A stretch of DNA of 64,000 bases, from positions 1,622,501 to 1,686,500 of the forward strand of contig NZ_JAZIFY010000001.1 of NCBI RefSeq assembly GCF_036634195.1, written 5' to 3'. The DNA is from Streptomyces sp. P9-A4 (lineage in GTDB: Bacteria > Actinomycetota > Actinomycetes > Streptomycetales > Streptomycetaceae). Under the pieces are notes generated by a model. It had not been told where the DNA came from. It saw only the letters and a program-made list of their open reading frames with translations, and made no database searches. Shown one piece after another: positions 8,247 through 18,215 of the stretch. Made by a program: the position numbers and the translations under genes. Every line of letters begins with the position of its first letter. Within the stretch, counting starts at the first letter, position 1.

Positions 8247-9365
8247 ATGACAGACGCTCTCAAGCGCCTCTCCGACGAAGGCGTCGCGATCTGGCTGGAC
8301 GACCTCTCGCGCAAGCGGATCACGTCCGGCAACCTGGCCGAGCTCATCGACCAGAGCCATGTGGTCGGTGTGACCACCAACCCGTCGATCTTCCAGAAGG
8401 CCATCTCGCACGGTGACGGTTACGAGCAGCAGCTCGCCGACCTCGCCGCCCGCAAGGTGACCGTCGACGAGGCCATCCGCATGATCACGACGGCGGACGT
8501 CCGCGACGCCGCCGACATCCTGCGGCCGGTCTTCGAGGCGACCGACGGCCAGGACGGCCGGGTCTCCATCGAGGTCGACCCCCGTCTCGCCCACGAGACG
8601 ACCGCCACCGTCGCCGAGGCCAAGCAGCTGGCCTGGCTGGTGGACCGCCCGAACACGCTCATCAAGATCCCGGCCACCAAGGCGGGTCTGCCGGCGATCA
8701 CCGAGGTCATCGGCCTCGGCATCAGCGTCAACGTGACGCTGATCTTCTCGCTGGAGCGCTACCGCGCGGTCATGGACGCCTACCTGGCGGGCCTGGAGAA
8801 GGCCCGCGAGCGCGGCCTCGACCTCTCCAAGATCCACTCGGTGGCCTCCTTCTTCGTGTCCCGGGTGGACTCGGAGATCGACAAGCGCCTGGACGGCATC
8901 GGCACCGACGAGGCGAAGGCCCTCAAGGGCAAGGCCGCGCTGGCCAACGCCCGCCTCGCCTACGAGGCTTACGAGGAGGTCTTCTCCTCGGAGCGCTGGG
9001 CCGCCCTCGACAAGGCGCAGGCCAACAAGCAGCGTCCGCTGTGGGCCTCGACCGGCGTCAAGGACCCGGCGTACAAGGACACCCTGTACGTCGTGGACCT
9101 GGTCGCCCCCGGCACGGTCAACACCATGCCGGAGGCCACCCTGGAGGCCACCGCCGACCACGGCGTCGTCTCCGGTGACACCGTGCGCGGCACGTACGAC
9201 CAGTCGCGCGCCGAGCTGGCCGCCGTCGAGAAGCTGGGCATCGCCTACGACGACGTCGTCCAGCTCCTGGAGGACGAGGGCGTCGAGAAGTTCGAGTCGT
9301 CCTGGAACGACCTGCTCAAGTCCACCGAGGCGGAGCTCTCGCGCCTCGCACCTTCGGAGGCGTAA
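8247..9365 (+). CDS. tal: Transaldolase
   Basis: The 372-residue actinobacterial-length transaldolase contains the family signature [11 protein letters not shown] near residue 45 and the Schiff-base lysine in [12 protein letters not shown] near residue 140, followed by [14 protein letters not shown]. It moves a dihydroxyacetone unit between sedoheptulose-7-P and glyceraldehyde-3-P. GGAG lies about 13 bases before ATG 8247. The gene is 36 bases after tkt and 5 bases before zwf. Confidence 0.96.
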   Translation: MTDALKRLSDEGVAIWLDDLSRKRITSGNLAELIDQSHVVGVTTNPSIFQKAISHGDGYEQQLADLAARKVTVDEAIRMITTADVRDAADILRPVFEATDGQDGRVSIEVDPRLAHETTATVAEAKQLAWLVDRPNTLIKIPATKAGLPAITEVIGLGISVNVTLIFSLERYRAVMDAYLAGLEKARERGLDLSKIHSVASFFVSRVDSEIDKRLDGIGTDEAKALKGKAALANARLAYEAYEEVFSSERWAALDKAQANKQRPLWASTGVKDPAYKDTLYVVDLVAPGTVNTMPEATLEATADHGVVSGDTVRGTYDQSRAELAAVEKLGIAYDDVVQLLEDEGVEKFESSWNDLLKSTEAELSRLAPSEA

Positions 9366-9370
9366 GCACT

Positions 9371-10903
9371 TTGAGCGCAGTCCACGGAGCCAACCCGCTC
9401 CGTGACGCCGCAGACCGACGGCTCCCGCGCATCGCGGGGCCGTCGGGTCTGGTGATCTTCGGCGTCACGGGCGATTTGTCCCGTAAGAAGCTGATGCCTG
9501 CCGTCTACGACCTGGCCAACCGCGGCCTGCTGCCGCCGGGCTTCTCGCTCATCGGCTTCGCCCGGCGCGAGTGGCAGGACGAGGACTTCGCGCAGGAGGT
9601 CCACGACGCCGTCGAGCAGCACGCGCGCACCCCGTTCCGCGAGGAGGTGTGGCAGCAGCTGATCCAGGGGATGCGTTTCGTCCAGGGCGACTTCGACGAC
9701 GACGAGGCCTTCGAGCAGCTCAAGGCCACCATCGAGGAGCTGGACAAGGCGCAGGGCACCGGGGGCAACTTCGCCTTCTACCTGTCCGTGCCGCCGAAGT
9801 TCTTCCCCAAGGTCGTCCAGCAGCTCAAGAAGCACGGGCTCGCCGACCAGAAGGACGGCTCCTGGCGCCGCGCGGTCATCGAGAAGCCCTTCGGCCACGA
9901 CCTGGTCTCCGCCAAGGAGCTGAACGAGGTCGTCCACGAGGTCTTCCCGCCCGACGAGGTCTTCCGGATCGACCACTACCTCGGCAAGGAGACCGTCCAG
10001 AACATCCTGGCGCTCCGCTTCGCCAACACCCTCTTCGAGCCGATCTGGAACCGGTCGTACGTCGACCACGTGCAGATCACCATGGCCGAGGACATCGGCA
10101 TCGGTGGCCGCGCCGGCTACTACGACGGCATCGGCGCCGCCCGTGACGTCATCCAGAACCACCTGCTCCAGCTGCTCGCGCTGACCGCGATGGAGGAGCC
10201 CGCCTCCTTCGACGCCGACGCGCTCGCGGCCGAGAAGACCAAGGTCCTCGGCGCGGTGAAGCTGCCCAAGGACCTGGGCGAGTCCACGGTCCGCGGCCAG
10301 TACGCGGCCGGGTGGCAGGGCGGCGCGAAGGCCGTCGGCTACCTGGAGGAAGACGGCATCGACCCCCAGTCGAAGACCGACACCTACGCGGCCGTGAAGC
10401 TGGAGATCGACAACCGCCGCTGGGCGGGCGTCCCCTTCTACCTGCGCACCGGCAAGCGGCTCGGCCGCCGCGTGACCGAGATCGCGGTGGTCTTCCAGCG
10501 CGCCCCGCACTCCATCTTCGACCACACCGCGACCGAGGAACTCGGCCGCAACGCCATCGTCATCCGGGTCCAGCCGGACGAGGGCGTGACGATGCGGTTC
10601 GGCTCCAAGGTGCCCGGCACCCAGATGGAGATCCGGGACGTGTCGATGGACTTCGCGTACGGCGAGTCCTTCACGGAGTCCAGCCCCGAGGCGTACGAGC
10701 GGCTCATCCTCGACGTCCTGCTCGGCGACTCGAACCTCTTCCCGCGCGTCGAGGAGGTCGAGCTGTCCTGGAAGATCCTCGACCCGATCGAGCAGTTCTG
10801 GGACAAGCACGGCAAGCCCGCGCAGTACCAGTCCGGGACCTGGGGTCCGGTCGAGGCGGACGAGATGCTCGCACGAGACGGACGGAGCTGGCGCCGGCCA
10901 TGA
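9371..10903 (+). CDS. zwf: Glucose-6-phosphate 1-dehydrogenase
   Basis: The 510-residue protein has the N-terminal NADP-binding motif GVTGDLSRKKLMPA, the EKPFGHD segment and the signature RIDHYLGKE with the substrate-binding and catalytic His/Lys. It makes NADPH and 6-phosphogluconolactone. The best start is TTG 9371, served by GGAGG (9356-9360) that lies inside the end of tal, so expression should depend on tal translation. The 3' end overlaps opcA by an ATGA. Confidence 0.96.
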   Translation: MSAVHGANPLRDAADRRLPRIAGPSGLVIFGVTGDLSRKKLMPAVYDLANRGLLPPGFSLIGFARREWQDEDFAQEVHDAVEQHARTPFREEVWQQLIQGMRFVQGDFDDDEAFEQLKATIEELDKAQGTGGNFAFYLSVPPKFFPKVVQQLKKHGLADQKDGSWRRAVIEKPFGHDLVSAKELNEVVHEVFPPDEVFRIDHYLGKETVQNILALRFANTLFEPIWNRSYVDHVQITMAEDIGIGGRAGYYDGIGAARDVIQNHLLQLLALTAMEEPASFDADALAAEKTKVLGAVKLPKDLGESTVRGQYAAGWQGGAKAVGYLEEDGIDPQSKTDTYAAVKLEIDNRRWAGVPFYLRTGKRLGRRVTEIAVVFQRAPHSIFDHTATEELGRNAIVIRVQPDEGVTMRFGSKVPGTQMEIRDVSMDFAYGESFTESSPEAYERLILDVLLGDSNLFPRVEEVELSWKILDPIEQFWDKHGKPAQYQSGTWGPVEADEMLARDGRSWRRP

Positions 10904-11970
10904 AGACCGACCTGACGGACACCACGTCCTCCAAGATCAACAAGGCGCTGGTGCTCGGGCGGCGGGCGATCGGCACCCCGGCCGTCGGCATGGTGCTCAC
11001 CCTCGTCATCGTCACCGACGAGGAGAACGCCTACGACGCGCTGAAGGCGGCCAACGAGGCGTCCCGCGAGCACCCCTCGCGGACCCTCGTCGTCATCAAG
11101 CGGGTCTCGCGCTCCCCGCGGGACCGTTCCCAGGCGCGGCTCGACGCCGAGGTCCGCCTCGGCGCCGACGCCAGCACCGGCGAGACGGTGGTCCTCCGGC
11201 TGTACGGCGAGATCGGCGACCACGCCCAGTCGGTGGTCCTGCCGCTGCTCCTGCCGGACGCGCCGGTCGTCGTCTGGTGGCCGGTGAACGCGCCGAGCGA
11301 CCCGGCGAAGGACCCGCTGGGCGCGCTCGCCCAGCGCCGGGTCACCGACACGTACGCCGCCGAGCAGCCCATCCACGAGCTGACCGCGCGCGCGGACGCG
11401 TACACCCCGGGCGACACGGACCTCTCGTGGACCCGGATCACCCCGTGGCGCTCCATGCTGGCCGCCGCGCTCGACCAGGTCGTGTGCGAGGTGACCTCCG
11501 CCGAGGTGGAGGGCGAGGAGTTCAACCCCAGCGTCGAGCTGCTCGCGATGTGGCTCGCGGACCGGCTGAGGATTCCCGTGCGGCGCTCGAAGTCGGCGGG
11601 CCCCGGTCTCACCTCCGTACGGATGGAGACCAGCTCCGGCCCGATCGTGCTGGACCGCCCGGACGGCTCGCTCGCGACGCTCTCCATCCAGGGGCAGCCG
11701 GACCGTGCCGTGGCGCTCAAGCGCCGCGAGACGTCCGAGCTGATCGCGGAGGAGCTGCGCCGGCTCGACCCGGACGACACCTACGCGACGGCGCTCAAGT
11801 TCGGTCTCGAACGGCTGGACGAGGAGGCGGCGTTGACCGCTCCCGAGCCCGAGGCGGTCGCCGAGACCGTCGTCGGGACGGCCGAGGAGCCGGCCGGCGC
11901 GCCCGCCGAGGCCGCGCCCGCCAAGCCCGCCGCGAAGAAGGCCACGGCAAAGAAGGCGGCGGCCAAGTGA
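10900..11970 (+). CDS. opcA: OpcA, glucose-6-phosphate dehydrogenase assembly/effector protein
   Basis: Family and position immediately after zwf identify OpcA, which in cyanobacteria and actinobacteria binds and activates G6PDH. The 356-residue product has conserved-looking blocks DAPVVVWWPV and ITPWRSMLAAALDQ. Its last 40 residues are an Ala/Pro/Lys tail (ending AAKKATAKKAAAK), probably disordered. The start ATG 10900 overlaps the zwf stop (ATGA) and its own stop overlaps pgl (GTGA), so three proteins are translationally linked. Confidence 0.93.
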   Translation: MKTDLTDTTSSKINKALVLGRRAIGTPAVGMVLTLVIVTDEENAYDALKAANEASREHPSRTLVVIKRVSRSPRDRSQARLDAEVRLGADASTGETVVLRLYGEIGDHAQSVVLPLLLPDAPVVVWWPVNAPSDPAKDPLGALAQRRVTDTYAAEQPIHELTARADAYTPGDTDLSWTRITPWRSMLAAALDQVVCEVTSAEVEGEEFNPSVELLAMWLADRLRIPVRRSKSAGPGLTSVRMETSSGPIVLDRPDGSLATLSIQGQPDRAVALKRRETSELIAEELRRLDPDDTYATALKFGLERLDEEAALTAPEPEAVAETVVGTAEEPAGAPAEAAPAKPAAKKATAKKAAAK

Positions 11971-12737
11971 GCGCCCCTCAGCTGGTCGTCCACCGTGACA
12001 AGGAACTGATGGCCGAGGCCGCCGCGGCCCGGCTGATCACGAGGATCGTGGACGCCCAGGCCCTCCGCGGCTCCGCCTCGGTGGTCCTCACCGGCGGCCG
12101 CAACGGCAACGGCCTGCTCGCGGCCCTCGGTTCGACGCCCGCCAGGGACGCGATCGACTGGTCGCGGCTCGACCTCTGGTGGGGCGACGAGCGCTACCTG
12201 CCCGAGGGAGACCCCGAGCGGAACGTCACCCAGGCCCGGGAGGCACTGCTCGACCGGGTGCCGCTCGATCCGGCCCGGGTGCACGCCATGCCGGCCTCGG
12301 ACGGCCCGTACGGCGCCGATGTCGACGCCGCCGCCGCCTCGTACGCGGCGGAGCTGGCCGCCGCCGGGGACGGCGCGGTGCCGGCCTTCGACGTCCTGAT
12401 GCTGGGCGTCGGCCCGGACACCCATGTGGCCTCGCTCTTCCCGGAGCTGCCCGCGGTCCGCGAGACCGAGCGGACGGTGGTCGGCGTGCACGGCGCGCCC
12501 AAGCCGCCGCCGGTCCGGATCTCACTGACCCTTCCGGCGATCCGGTCGGCCAAGGAGGTCTGGCTGCTCGCGGCCGGTGAGGACAAGGCGAAGGCCGCGG
12601 CGATCGCGCTGTCGGGCGCGGGCGAGGTACAGGCCCCGGCGGCGGGCGCCTACGGCCGCTCGCGCACGCTGTGGCTGCTCGACGCGGCTGCGGCCTCGGA
12701 GCTGCCGCGGAGTCTGTACCCGCCGGCGTCGGCCTGA
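11967..12737 (+). CDS. pgl: 6-phosphogluconolactonase
   Basis: The 256-residue protein of the DevB/SOL family hydrolyses the lactone made by Zwf. The WWGDERYLPEGDPERN segment and GVGPDTHVASLFPE are the two hallmark blocks; the latter has Thr where many relatives have Gly, but keeps the active-site His. GTG 11967 overlaps the opcA stop. A strong hairpin follows, ending the operon. Confidence 0.94.
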   Translation: MSAPQLVVHRDKELMAEAAAARLITRIVDAQALRGSASVVLTGGRNGNGLLAALGSTPARDAIDWSRLDLWWGDERYLPEGDPERNVTQAREALLDRVPLDPARVHAMPASDGPYGADVDAAAASYAAELAAAGDGAVPAFDVLMLGVGPDTHVASLFPELPAVRETERTVVGVHGAPKPPPVRISLTLPAIRSAKEVWLLAAGEDKAKAAAIALSGAGEVQAPAAGAYGRSRTLWLLDAAAASELPRSLYPPASA

Positions 12738-12748
12738 CCCCACGCCCA

Positions 12749-12784
12749 GGAGGCCCGGTTCACCCCTCGGTGGACCGGGCCTCC
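12749..12784. terminator. Bidirectional hairpin terminator of the pentose phosphate operon
   Basis: GGAGGCCCGGTTCACC (12749-12764) pairs with GGTGGACCGGGCCTCC (12769-12784), 16 bases with one GU, 4-base loop. It sits between convergent pgl and the PH-domain gene and covers the last codons of the latter. Confidence 0.8.
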
Positions 12785-14334
12785 CGCACGTACACGGAAT
12801 CGGGCACGAGCTCCGGTACGAGATCCGGTACGGGTTCCAGGAAGGGCGCGAGCAGGTCCGGTACGGCCTCGGCGGCGAAGGTCAGGCCCTGGCTCCGGCC
12901 CGCGTCGAGGATGTCGTACGCCCCCGCCCCTGCCGCCGTCGTGGCGGTGAGCGTGAGGATGCCGGCGCGCCGCTGGAAGTACGACTGCTTGACCGTCCAG
13001 CCGATGACCCCGGAGCGCTGGAGGGCGACCGTGGCGCGCCGGACCGTACCCGAACGGGTCACCAGATAGCCGCCGCTGACACCGTGTCCGAGGCCTCGGT
13101 AGGCGTCCAGGGCGAACAGCACGGCGACCGGGGTGCCGACGAGCGCGCAGCCCGCCGCCACGTACAGCAGGACCGGGGTGAGGAGCAGTCCGAGGAGGAC
13201 CAGCACCGCGACGGGCCCGAGGACGCTCCACAGCGCCCAGCGCACCCTGCGGTCGCGGGCCGCCCGGGGGTGGGCGGCGAGGGGCGCCCCGGTGGGCGGT
13301 TCCGGCTCGCGCAGGACCTGGGCGGCGACCCGGTCGGCGAGGTCCCGCTCCACGGGCGGCAGCAGGTTCTTGAGGTCGGCGTGCTTGTCGCCGTCGTCCT
13401 GGGCGAGGCCGGTGGCGACGGCGTCGACGCGGGCCGCCCCGAACAGCCGGACGCCGAGCGGCTGGACCAGTTCGATCCCGCGCAGTCGGCGTTCCTCCAG
13501 GGAGACCGAGCGGGCGGTGAAGAGGCCGCGCGAGACCCGGAGGGTGCCGCCGGGCTCGCGCTCCAGGCGGTAGTTCCACCACATCTCGACCCAGAGGCCG
13601 AGGGCTCCGACGGCGCCGACGAGGGTGGCGAGGAGGAGCAGGTCGACGATCATCCAGGTGAGGGAGATGTCCTCGAAGCGGTCCCCTATCCAGTGGATGA
13701 CCTTCCCCTGGGCGCCGAACCACTCGCTGACCTGCATGAGGGCGCCGACGGCCGCGCCGCCGAGGGCGGGGGCCAGGAAGGAGACGGGGGCGAAGCGGAT
13801 CCAGCGCGGGTCGAGGGTGGCGAGGGCGTTGTCGTGGTCCGGTTCCCCGGTGGGTGCGGCGGCGCGGGCGAGCAGTTCGTGCCGGAGCCGCTCGCCCTCG
13901 GACCGGGTGACCAGGTCGAGTTCGAGGGTGGACTCGCCGCCGGTGTGCTCGCCGGTGCCGACCCGGACCTTGACGAGGCCGAAGACGCGCTGGAGGAGGT
14001 TGGCGCTGAGGTCGGCGCTGCGGACGCGCTCACGGGCGAGGGAGCGGCGCTGGACGACGAGGAGGCCGGTGTGCAGTTCGACCCGCTCGGGTCCGACGCG
14101 GTAGCGGGTGCGGCGGTAGCGGACCGTCTCGGCGACGACGGTGGCGCCGAGGACGAGTGCGAAGCCCGCGGCGACCCAGGCGAAGGCCTGCCACAGCGGG
14201 CGGGTCCCGGCCAGACCGAAGGCGACGGGCAGGGCGGCGCCGCCGAGGACCCCGGCGAAGAGGGTGACCCGGACGAGGACGGTACGGGGGTCGAGGCGCA
14301 GCCAGTCCTCGGCGGCTCCCGTCTCCTCGCTCAT
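12760..14334 (-). CDS. Bacterial PH (bPH2, YdbT-like) membrane protein
   Basis: The 524-residue protein starts MSEETGAAEDWLRLDP and has paired membrane helices at about residues 20-62, 185-240 and 365-400, each pair followed by a bPH2 domain. VGPERVELHTGLLVVQRRSL and VSRGLFTARSVSLEERRLRG are the recognisable strands. Three repeats of helix pair plus PH fold fit the YdbT arrangement. The ATG overlaps the stop of the shorter bPH2 gene (ATGA), a YdbS/YdbT pair. In Bacillus this pair is linked to resistance to exogenous antimicrobials; the role here is unproven. Confidence 0.85.
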   Translation of the reverse strand: MSEETGAAEDWLRLDPRTVLVRVTLFAGVLGGAALPVAFGLAGTRPLWQAFAWVAAGFALVLGATVVAETVRYRRTRYRVGPERVELHTGLLVVQRRSLARERVRSADLSANLLQRVFGLVKVRVGTGEHTGGESTLELDLVTRSEGERLRHELLARAAAPTGEPDHDNALATLDPRWIRFAPVSFLAPALGGAAVGALMQVSEWFGAQGKVIHWIGDRFEDISLTWMIVDLLLLATLVGAVGALGLWVEMWWNYRLEREPGGTLRVSRGLFTARSVSLEERRLRGIELVQPLGVRLFGAARVDAVATGLAQDDGDKHADLKNLLPPVERDLADRVAAQVLREPEPPTGAPLAAHPRAARDRRVRWALWSVLGPVAVLVLLGLLLTPVLLYVAAGCALVGTPVAVLFALDAYRGLGHGVSGGYLVTRSGTVRRATVALQRSGVIGWTVKQSYFQRRAGILTLTATTAAGAGAYDILDAGRSQGLTFAAEAVPDLLAPFLEPVPDLVPELVPDSVYVREARSTEG

Positions 14335-14831
14335 GTGGCGTCTCCGGGGGTGGCCTGGGTGATCAGGGTCAGCCGTTCGGCGAGGCCGGCGGCCAGCTCG
14401 TGGTCGAGGCCCTCGATCCGGATGGCGCCCTTGGAGGAGGCGGTGGTCACCGTCACGGTGGCCAGCCGGAACAGCTGTTCCAGCGGCCCCCGTGAGGTGT
14501 CGACGGTCTGGATCCGTGACATCGGCGCGATCCGCCACTCCTGCCAGAAGGCCCCTGTGCGGACGTAGACGGCGTCCTCGGTGATCTCCCAGCGGTGTAC
14601 GCGGAACCACCAGGCGGGGAGGAACGCGGTGCAGCCGAGGCCCATGGCCGCGACGGCTCCGGCCGACAGGAGCAGCCAGAACCTGGCCGGCCCGATCAGG
14701 GCGCCGAGGACGGCGAGGACCAGCACCGGTACGGCGGTGGCCGCCAGGAGCCGGCTGCGCCACCAGGTGACGGCCCGCTCGTCCACGGCGTTCCTGGGCG
14801 GCCGCAGCCGCACCGCGTTCTCCCCCGTCAT
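14331..14831 (-). CDS. Bacterial PH (bPH2, YdbS-like) membrane protein
   Basis: This 166-residue protein has two membrane helices (about residues 28-48 and 52-72), then one bPH2 domain with the typical WEITEDAVYVRTGAFWQEW and PMSRIQTVDTSRGPLEQ segments. It is the small partner of the longer three-domain protein that follows with a 4-base overlap. The gene starts 4 bases after the pgi stop, so it probably shares the pgi transcript. Confidence 0.85.
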   Translation of the reverse strand: MTGENAVRLRPPRNAVDERAVTWWRSRLLAATAVPVLVLAVLGALIGPARFWLLLSAGAVAAMGLGCTAFLPAWWFRVHRWEITEDAVYVRTGAFWQEWRIAPMSRIQTVDTSRGPLEQLFRLATVTVTTASSKGAIRIEGLDHELAAGLAERLTLITQATPGDAT

Positions 14832-14835
14832 GTCT

Positions 14836-16497
14836 CTACCTTCCGCGCAGCGAGCGGTAGGCGGTCACCAGTCCGGCGGTGGAGCTGTCGAGTTGCTCCC
14901 CGCCCTCTCCTCCGGTCAGGACCGGCTCGATCCGCTTGGCGAGGACCTTGCCGAGTTCGACGCCCCACTGGTCGAAGGAGTCGATGTTCCAGACCGCGCC
15001 CTGGACGAAGACCTTGTGCTCGTACAGGGCGATCAGCTGGCCGAGGACGGACGGGGTGAGCGCGTCGGCGAGGACGGTGGTGGTGGGGTGGTTGCCCTGG
15101 AAGGTCTTGTGCGGGACCAGTTCCTCGGGGACACCCTCGGCCCGTACCTCGTCGGCGGTCTTGCCGAAGGCCAGCGCCTGGGTCTGGGCGAAGAAGTTGG
15201 CCATGAGCAGGTCGTGCTGGCCGGCCAGGCCGGGCAGCAGGTCGTCGACGGGCCGGGCGAAGCCGATGAAGTCGGCGGGGATGACCTTGGTTCCCTGGTG
15301 GATCAACTGGTAGTACGCGTGCTGCCCGTTGGTGCCGGGGGTGCCCCAGACGACGGGTCCGGTCTGCCAGTCGACCGGGTTGCCCTGGCGGTCCACCGAC
15401 TTGCCGTTGGACTCCATGTCCAGCTGCTGGAGGTAGGCGGTGAACTTGGACAGGTAGTGGGAGTACGGCAGCACCGCGTGCGACTGGGCGTCGAAGAAGG
15501 CGCCGTACCAGACGCCGAGGAGGCCGAGCAGCAGCGGCGCGTTCTCCTCGGGCGGGGCGGTGCGGAAGTGCTCGTCGACGAGGTGGAAGCCGTCGAGCAT
15601 CTCGCGGAAGCGCCCCGGTCCGATGGCGATCATCAGGGAGAGGCCGATGGCGGAGTCGTAGGAGTAGCGGCCGCCGACCCAGTCCCAGAACTCGAACATG
15701 TTCGCGGTGTCGATGCCGAACTCCTCGACCTTCTCGGCGTTGGTCGAGAGGGCGACGAAGTGCTTGGCCACGGCGTCCTGGTCGGCCCGGAGGCCGGTGA
15801 GGAGCCAGTTGCGCGCGGAGGTGGCGTTGGTGATCGTCTCGATGGTGGTGAAGGTCTTCGAGGCGACGATGAACAGCGTCTCGGCGGGGTCGAGGTCGCG
15901 GACGGCCTCGTGGAGGTCGGCGCCGTCGACGTTGGAGACGAAACGGAACGTCAGGTCCCGCTGGGCGAAGGAGCGCAGGACCTCGTAGGCCATGGCGGGG
16001 CCGAGGTCGGAGCCGCCGATGCCGATGTTGACGATGTTCCGGATCGGGCGGCCGGTGTGGCCGGTCCACCCGCCGGCGCGGACCTTGTCGGCGAAGACGC
16101 CCATCCTGTCGAGGACGGCGTGCACACCGGGGACGACGTTCTCCCCGTCGACCTCGATCACGGCGTCCCGGGGGGCGCGCAGCGCGGTGTGGAGGACCGC
16201 GCGGTCCTCGGTGGTGTTGATCTTCTCGCCGCGGAACATCGCGTCGCGCAGCTCGGCGACACCGGTGACGGCGGCCAGTTCGCGCAGCAGGGTCAGCGTC
16301 TCGTCGGTGACGAGCTGCTTGGAGTAGTCCAGGTAGAGGTCGCCGACGCGCAGGGCGTACGACGTGCCCCGCTCCGGGTCGGCGGCGAACAGTTCGCGCA
16401 GCCGGGTGTCGCCCAGCTGCTCACGGTGCTTGCCGAGGGCCGCCCACTCGGGCAGCCGGTTGAGCCTGGTGCGGCCTTGGTTGTTCATCTCGGACAT
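14836..16497 (-). CDS. pgi: Glucose-6-phosphate isomerase
   Basis: The 553-residue protein is of the long (E. coli-like) class. The sugar-phosphate site is visible in [18 protein letters not shown] and in [13 protein letters not shown]; the later signature [18 protein letters not shown] holds the catalytic Glu/His region and QWGVELGK lies near the C-terminus. It links glucose-6-P made by uptake to glycolysis and competes with Zwf. ATG 16497 and the ATG three codons later are both possible starts. Two bPH2 genes follow directly. Confidence 0.95.
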   Translation of the reverse strand: MSEMNNQGRTRLNRLPEWAALGKHREQLGDTRLRELFAADPERGTSYALRVGDLYLDYSKQLVTDETLTLLRELAAVTGVAELRDAMFRGEKINTTEDRAVLHTALRAPRDAVIEVDGENVVPGVHAVLDRMGVFADKVRAGGWTGHTGRPIRNIVNIGIGGSDLGPAMAYEVLRSFAQRDLTFRFVSNVDGADLHEAVRDLDPAETLFIVASKTFTTIETITNATSARNWLLTGLRADQDAVAKHFVALSTNAEKVEEFGIDTANMFEFWDWVGGRYSYDSAIGLSLMIAIGPGRFREMLDGFHLVDEHFRTAPPEENAPLLLGLLGVWYGAFFDAQSHAVLPYSHYLSKFTAYLQQLDMESNGKSVDRQGNPVDWQTGPVVWGTPGTNGQHAYYQLIHQGTKVIPADFIGFARPVDDLLPGLAGQHDLLMANFFAQTQALAFGKTADEVRAEGVPEELVPHKTFQGNHPTTTVLADALTPSVLGQLIALYEHKVFVQGAVWNIDSFDQWGVELGKVLAKRIEPVLTGGEGGEQLDSSTAGLVTAYRSLRGR

Positions 16498-16590
16498 CGC
16501 CCATTTCTTCTCGTCCTGCTTGTCTGCCCCGCTGCACCCCCAAACCTAATTGATCAGAGGGACGGGCGACGTGAAGGCGAGTGCGAACGG

Positions 16591-16637
16591 CGAACGGGCC
16601 CCGCCCGCGAACCGAGTTCGCGGGCGGGGCCCGTTCG
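16591..16637 (-). terminator. Very strong hairpin terminator after the rbpA-like gene
   Basis: Bases 16591-16612 and 16616-16637 form a perfect 22-bp stem with a 3-base loop, 20 bases beyond the stop of the RbpA-like gene and ahead of pgi. Confidence 0.85.
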
Positions 16638-16657
16638 TCACACCGTCACACCATGTT

Positions 16658-16993
16658 TCAGATCTCGCCGCGCAGCTTGGCGAGCGCCTCGGCGAGGATC
16701 GCCTCGCCGTCCGCGTCGCTGCGTCGCTCACGCACATAGGCGAGGTGGGTCTTGTACGGCTCCGTGCGCGGCGGGTCCGGCGGGTTGTCCCGGTCCTGAC
16801 CTGCCGGGAAGCCGCAGCGCGGGCAGTCCCAGGTCTCCGGGACCGCCGCGTCGCTGGCGAAGCTCGGCTGCGTCTCGTGCCCGTTCGAGCACCAGAAGGA
16901 GATGCGGGCGCGCGGCGCCGATTCGCCCCGCTCGGCCTCGCCCATCGGCCCCGCTCCGACCCGGCTTCCCCGGATCGCGTTGCCACTTGCCAC
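16658..16993 (-). CDS. rbpA: RbpA-family RNA polymerase-binding protein
   Basis: The 111-residue protein follows the RbpA plan: an N-terminal tail with AIRGSRVG, a zinc-binding core (FWCSNGHE, then WDCPRCGFPAGQ) and a C-terminal sigma-interaction helix (THLAYVRERRSDADGEAILAEAL). RbpA binds the principal sigma factor and RNA polymerase and helps open promoters. Compared with the canonical Streptomyces RbpA as I remember it, this one is shorter at the C-terminus and diverged in the core, so it may be the second paralogue. It stands alone between secG and pgi, with its own terminator. Confidence 0.82.
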   Translation of the reverse strand: MASGNAIRGSRVGAGPMGEAERGESAPRARISFWCSNGHETQPSFASDAAVPETWDCPRCGFPAGQDRDNPPDPPRTEPYKTHLAYVRERRSDADGEAILAEALAKLRGEI

Positions 16994-17070
16994 GGTCGTA
17001 ACTCCCTGCGTGATGGTGCTCGAAGATGCCCCAGTCTACGTAAGGCCCAACGCGCGTCCAGTGTTCGGAG

Positions 17071-17307
17071 TTACCCGTCCAACTTCATCAGCAGACCAAG
17101 TACCACAATGCAGGCGAACCAGAGCAGACCGATCACGACGGTGATCCGGTCCAGGTTGCGCTCGGCGACCGAGGAGCCACCCACGGAGGACTGCATGCCG
17201 CCACCGAACATGTCGGAGAGGCCGCCACCCTTCCCCTTGTGCATCAGCACGAGCAGCATCAGCAGCGCGCTGAAGACGATCAGGGCGATCGAGAACCCCA
17301 TAACCAC
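17071..17307 (-). CDS. secG: Preprotein translocase subunit SecG
   Basis: The 78-residue protein has two membrane helices (about residues 4-22 and 56-75) around the loop LMHKGKGGGLSDMFGGG, the SecG hallmark. It is an accessory part of the SecYEG channel. GTG 17307 has GAGGAAG 11 bases upstream; ATG two codons later is an alternative. It follows tpiA on the same strand, an arrangement common in actinobacteria. Confidence 0.93.
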   Translation of the reverse strand: MVMGFSIALIVFSALLMLLVLMHKGKGGGLSDMFGGGMQSSVGGSSVAERNLDRITVVIGLLWFACIVVLGLLMKLDG

Positions 17308-17340
17308 GGCTGGACCAACTTCCTCGGACTTATACGGACG

Positions 17341-17364
17341 GGGGCCGGGCGCCTGCCCGACCCC
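17341..17364 (-). terminator. Weak GC hairpin between tpiA and secG
   Basis: GGGGCCGGGC (17341-17350) can pair with GCCCGACCCC (17355-17364) with one mismatch. It may attenuate read-through from the gap-pgk-tpiA operon into secG. Confidence 0.4.
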
Positions 17365-17432
17365 CGCAAGGGTACGACGGATTCTAAGGCTCGGCGCCCC
17401 TCCGGGCGCTCGCCTACTCCGCTACCTCATAC

Positions 17433-18209
<777 letters not shown>

Positions 18210-18215
18210 TGGGGT

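Noticed and set aside
17308..17432. tRNA gene between secG and tpiA
   Set aside because: No cloverleaf or TTCGANTC-like arm was found; only a GC hairpin.
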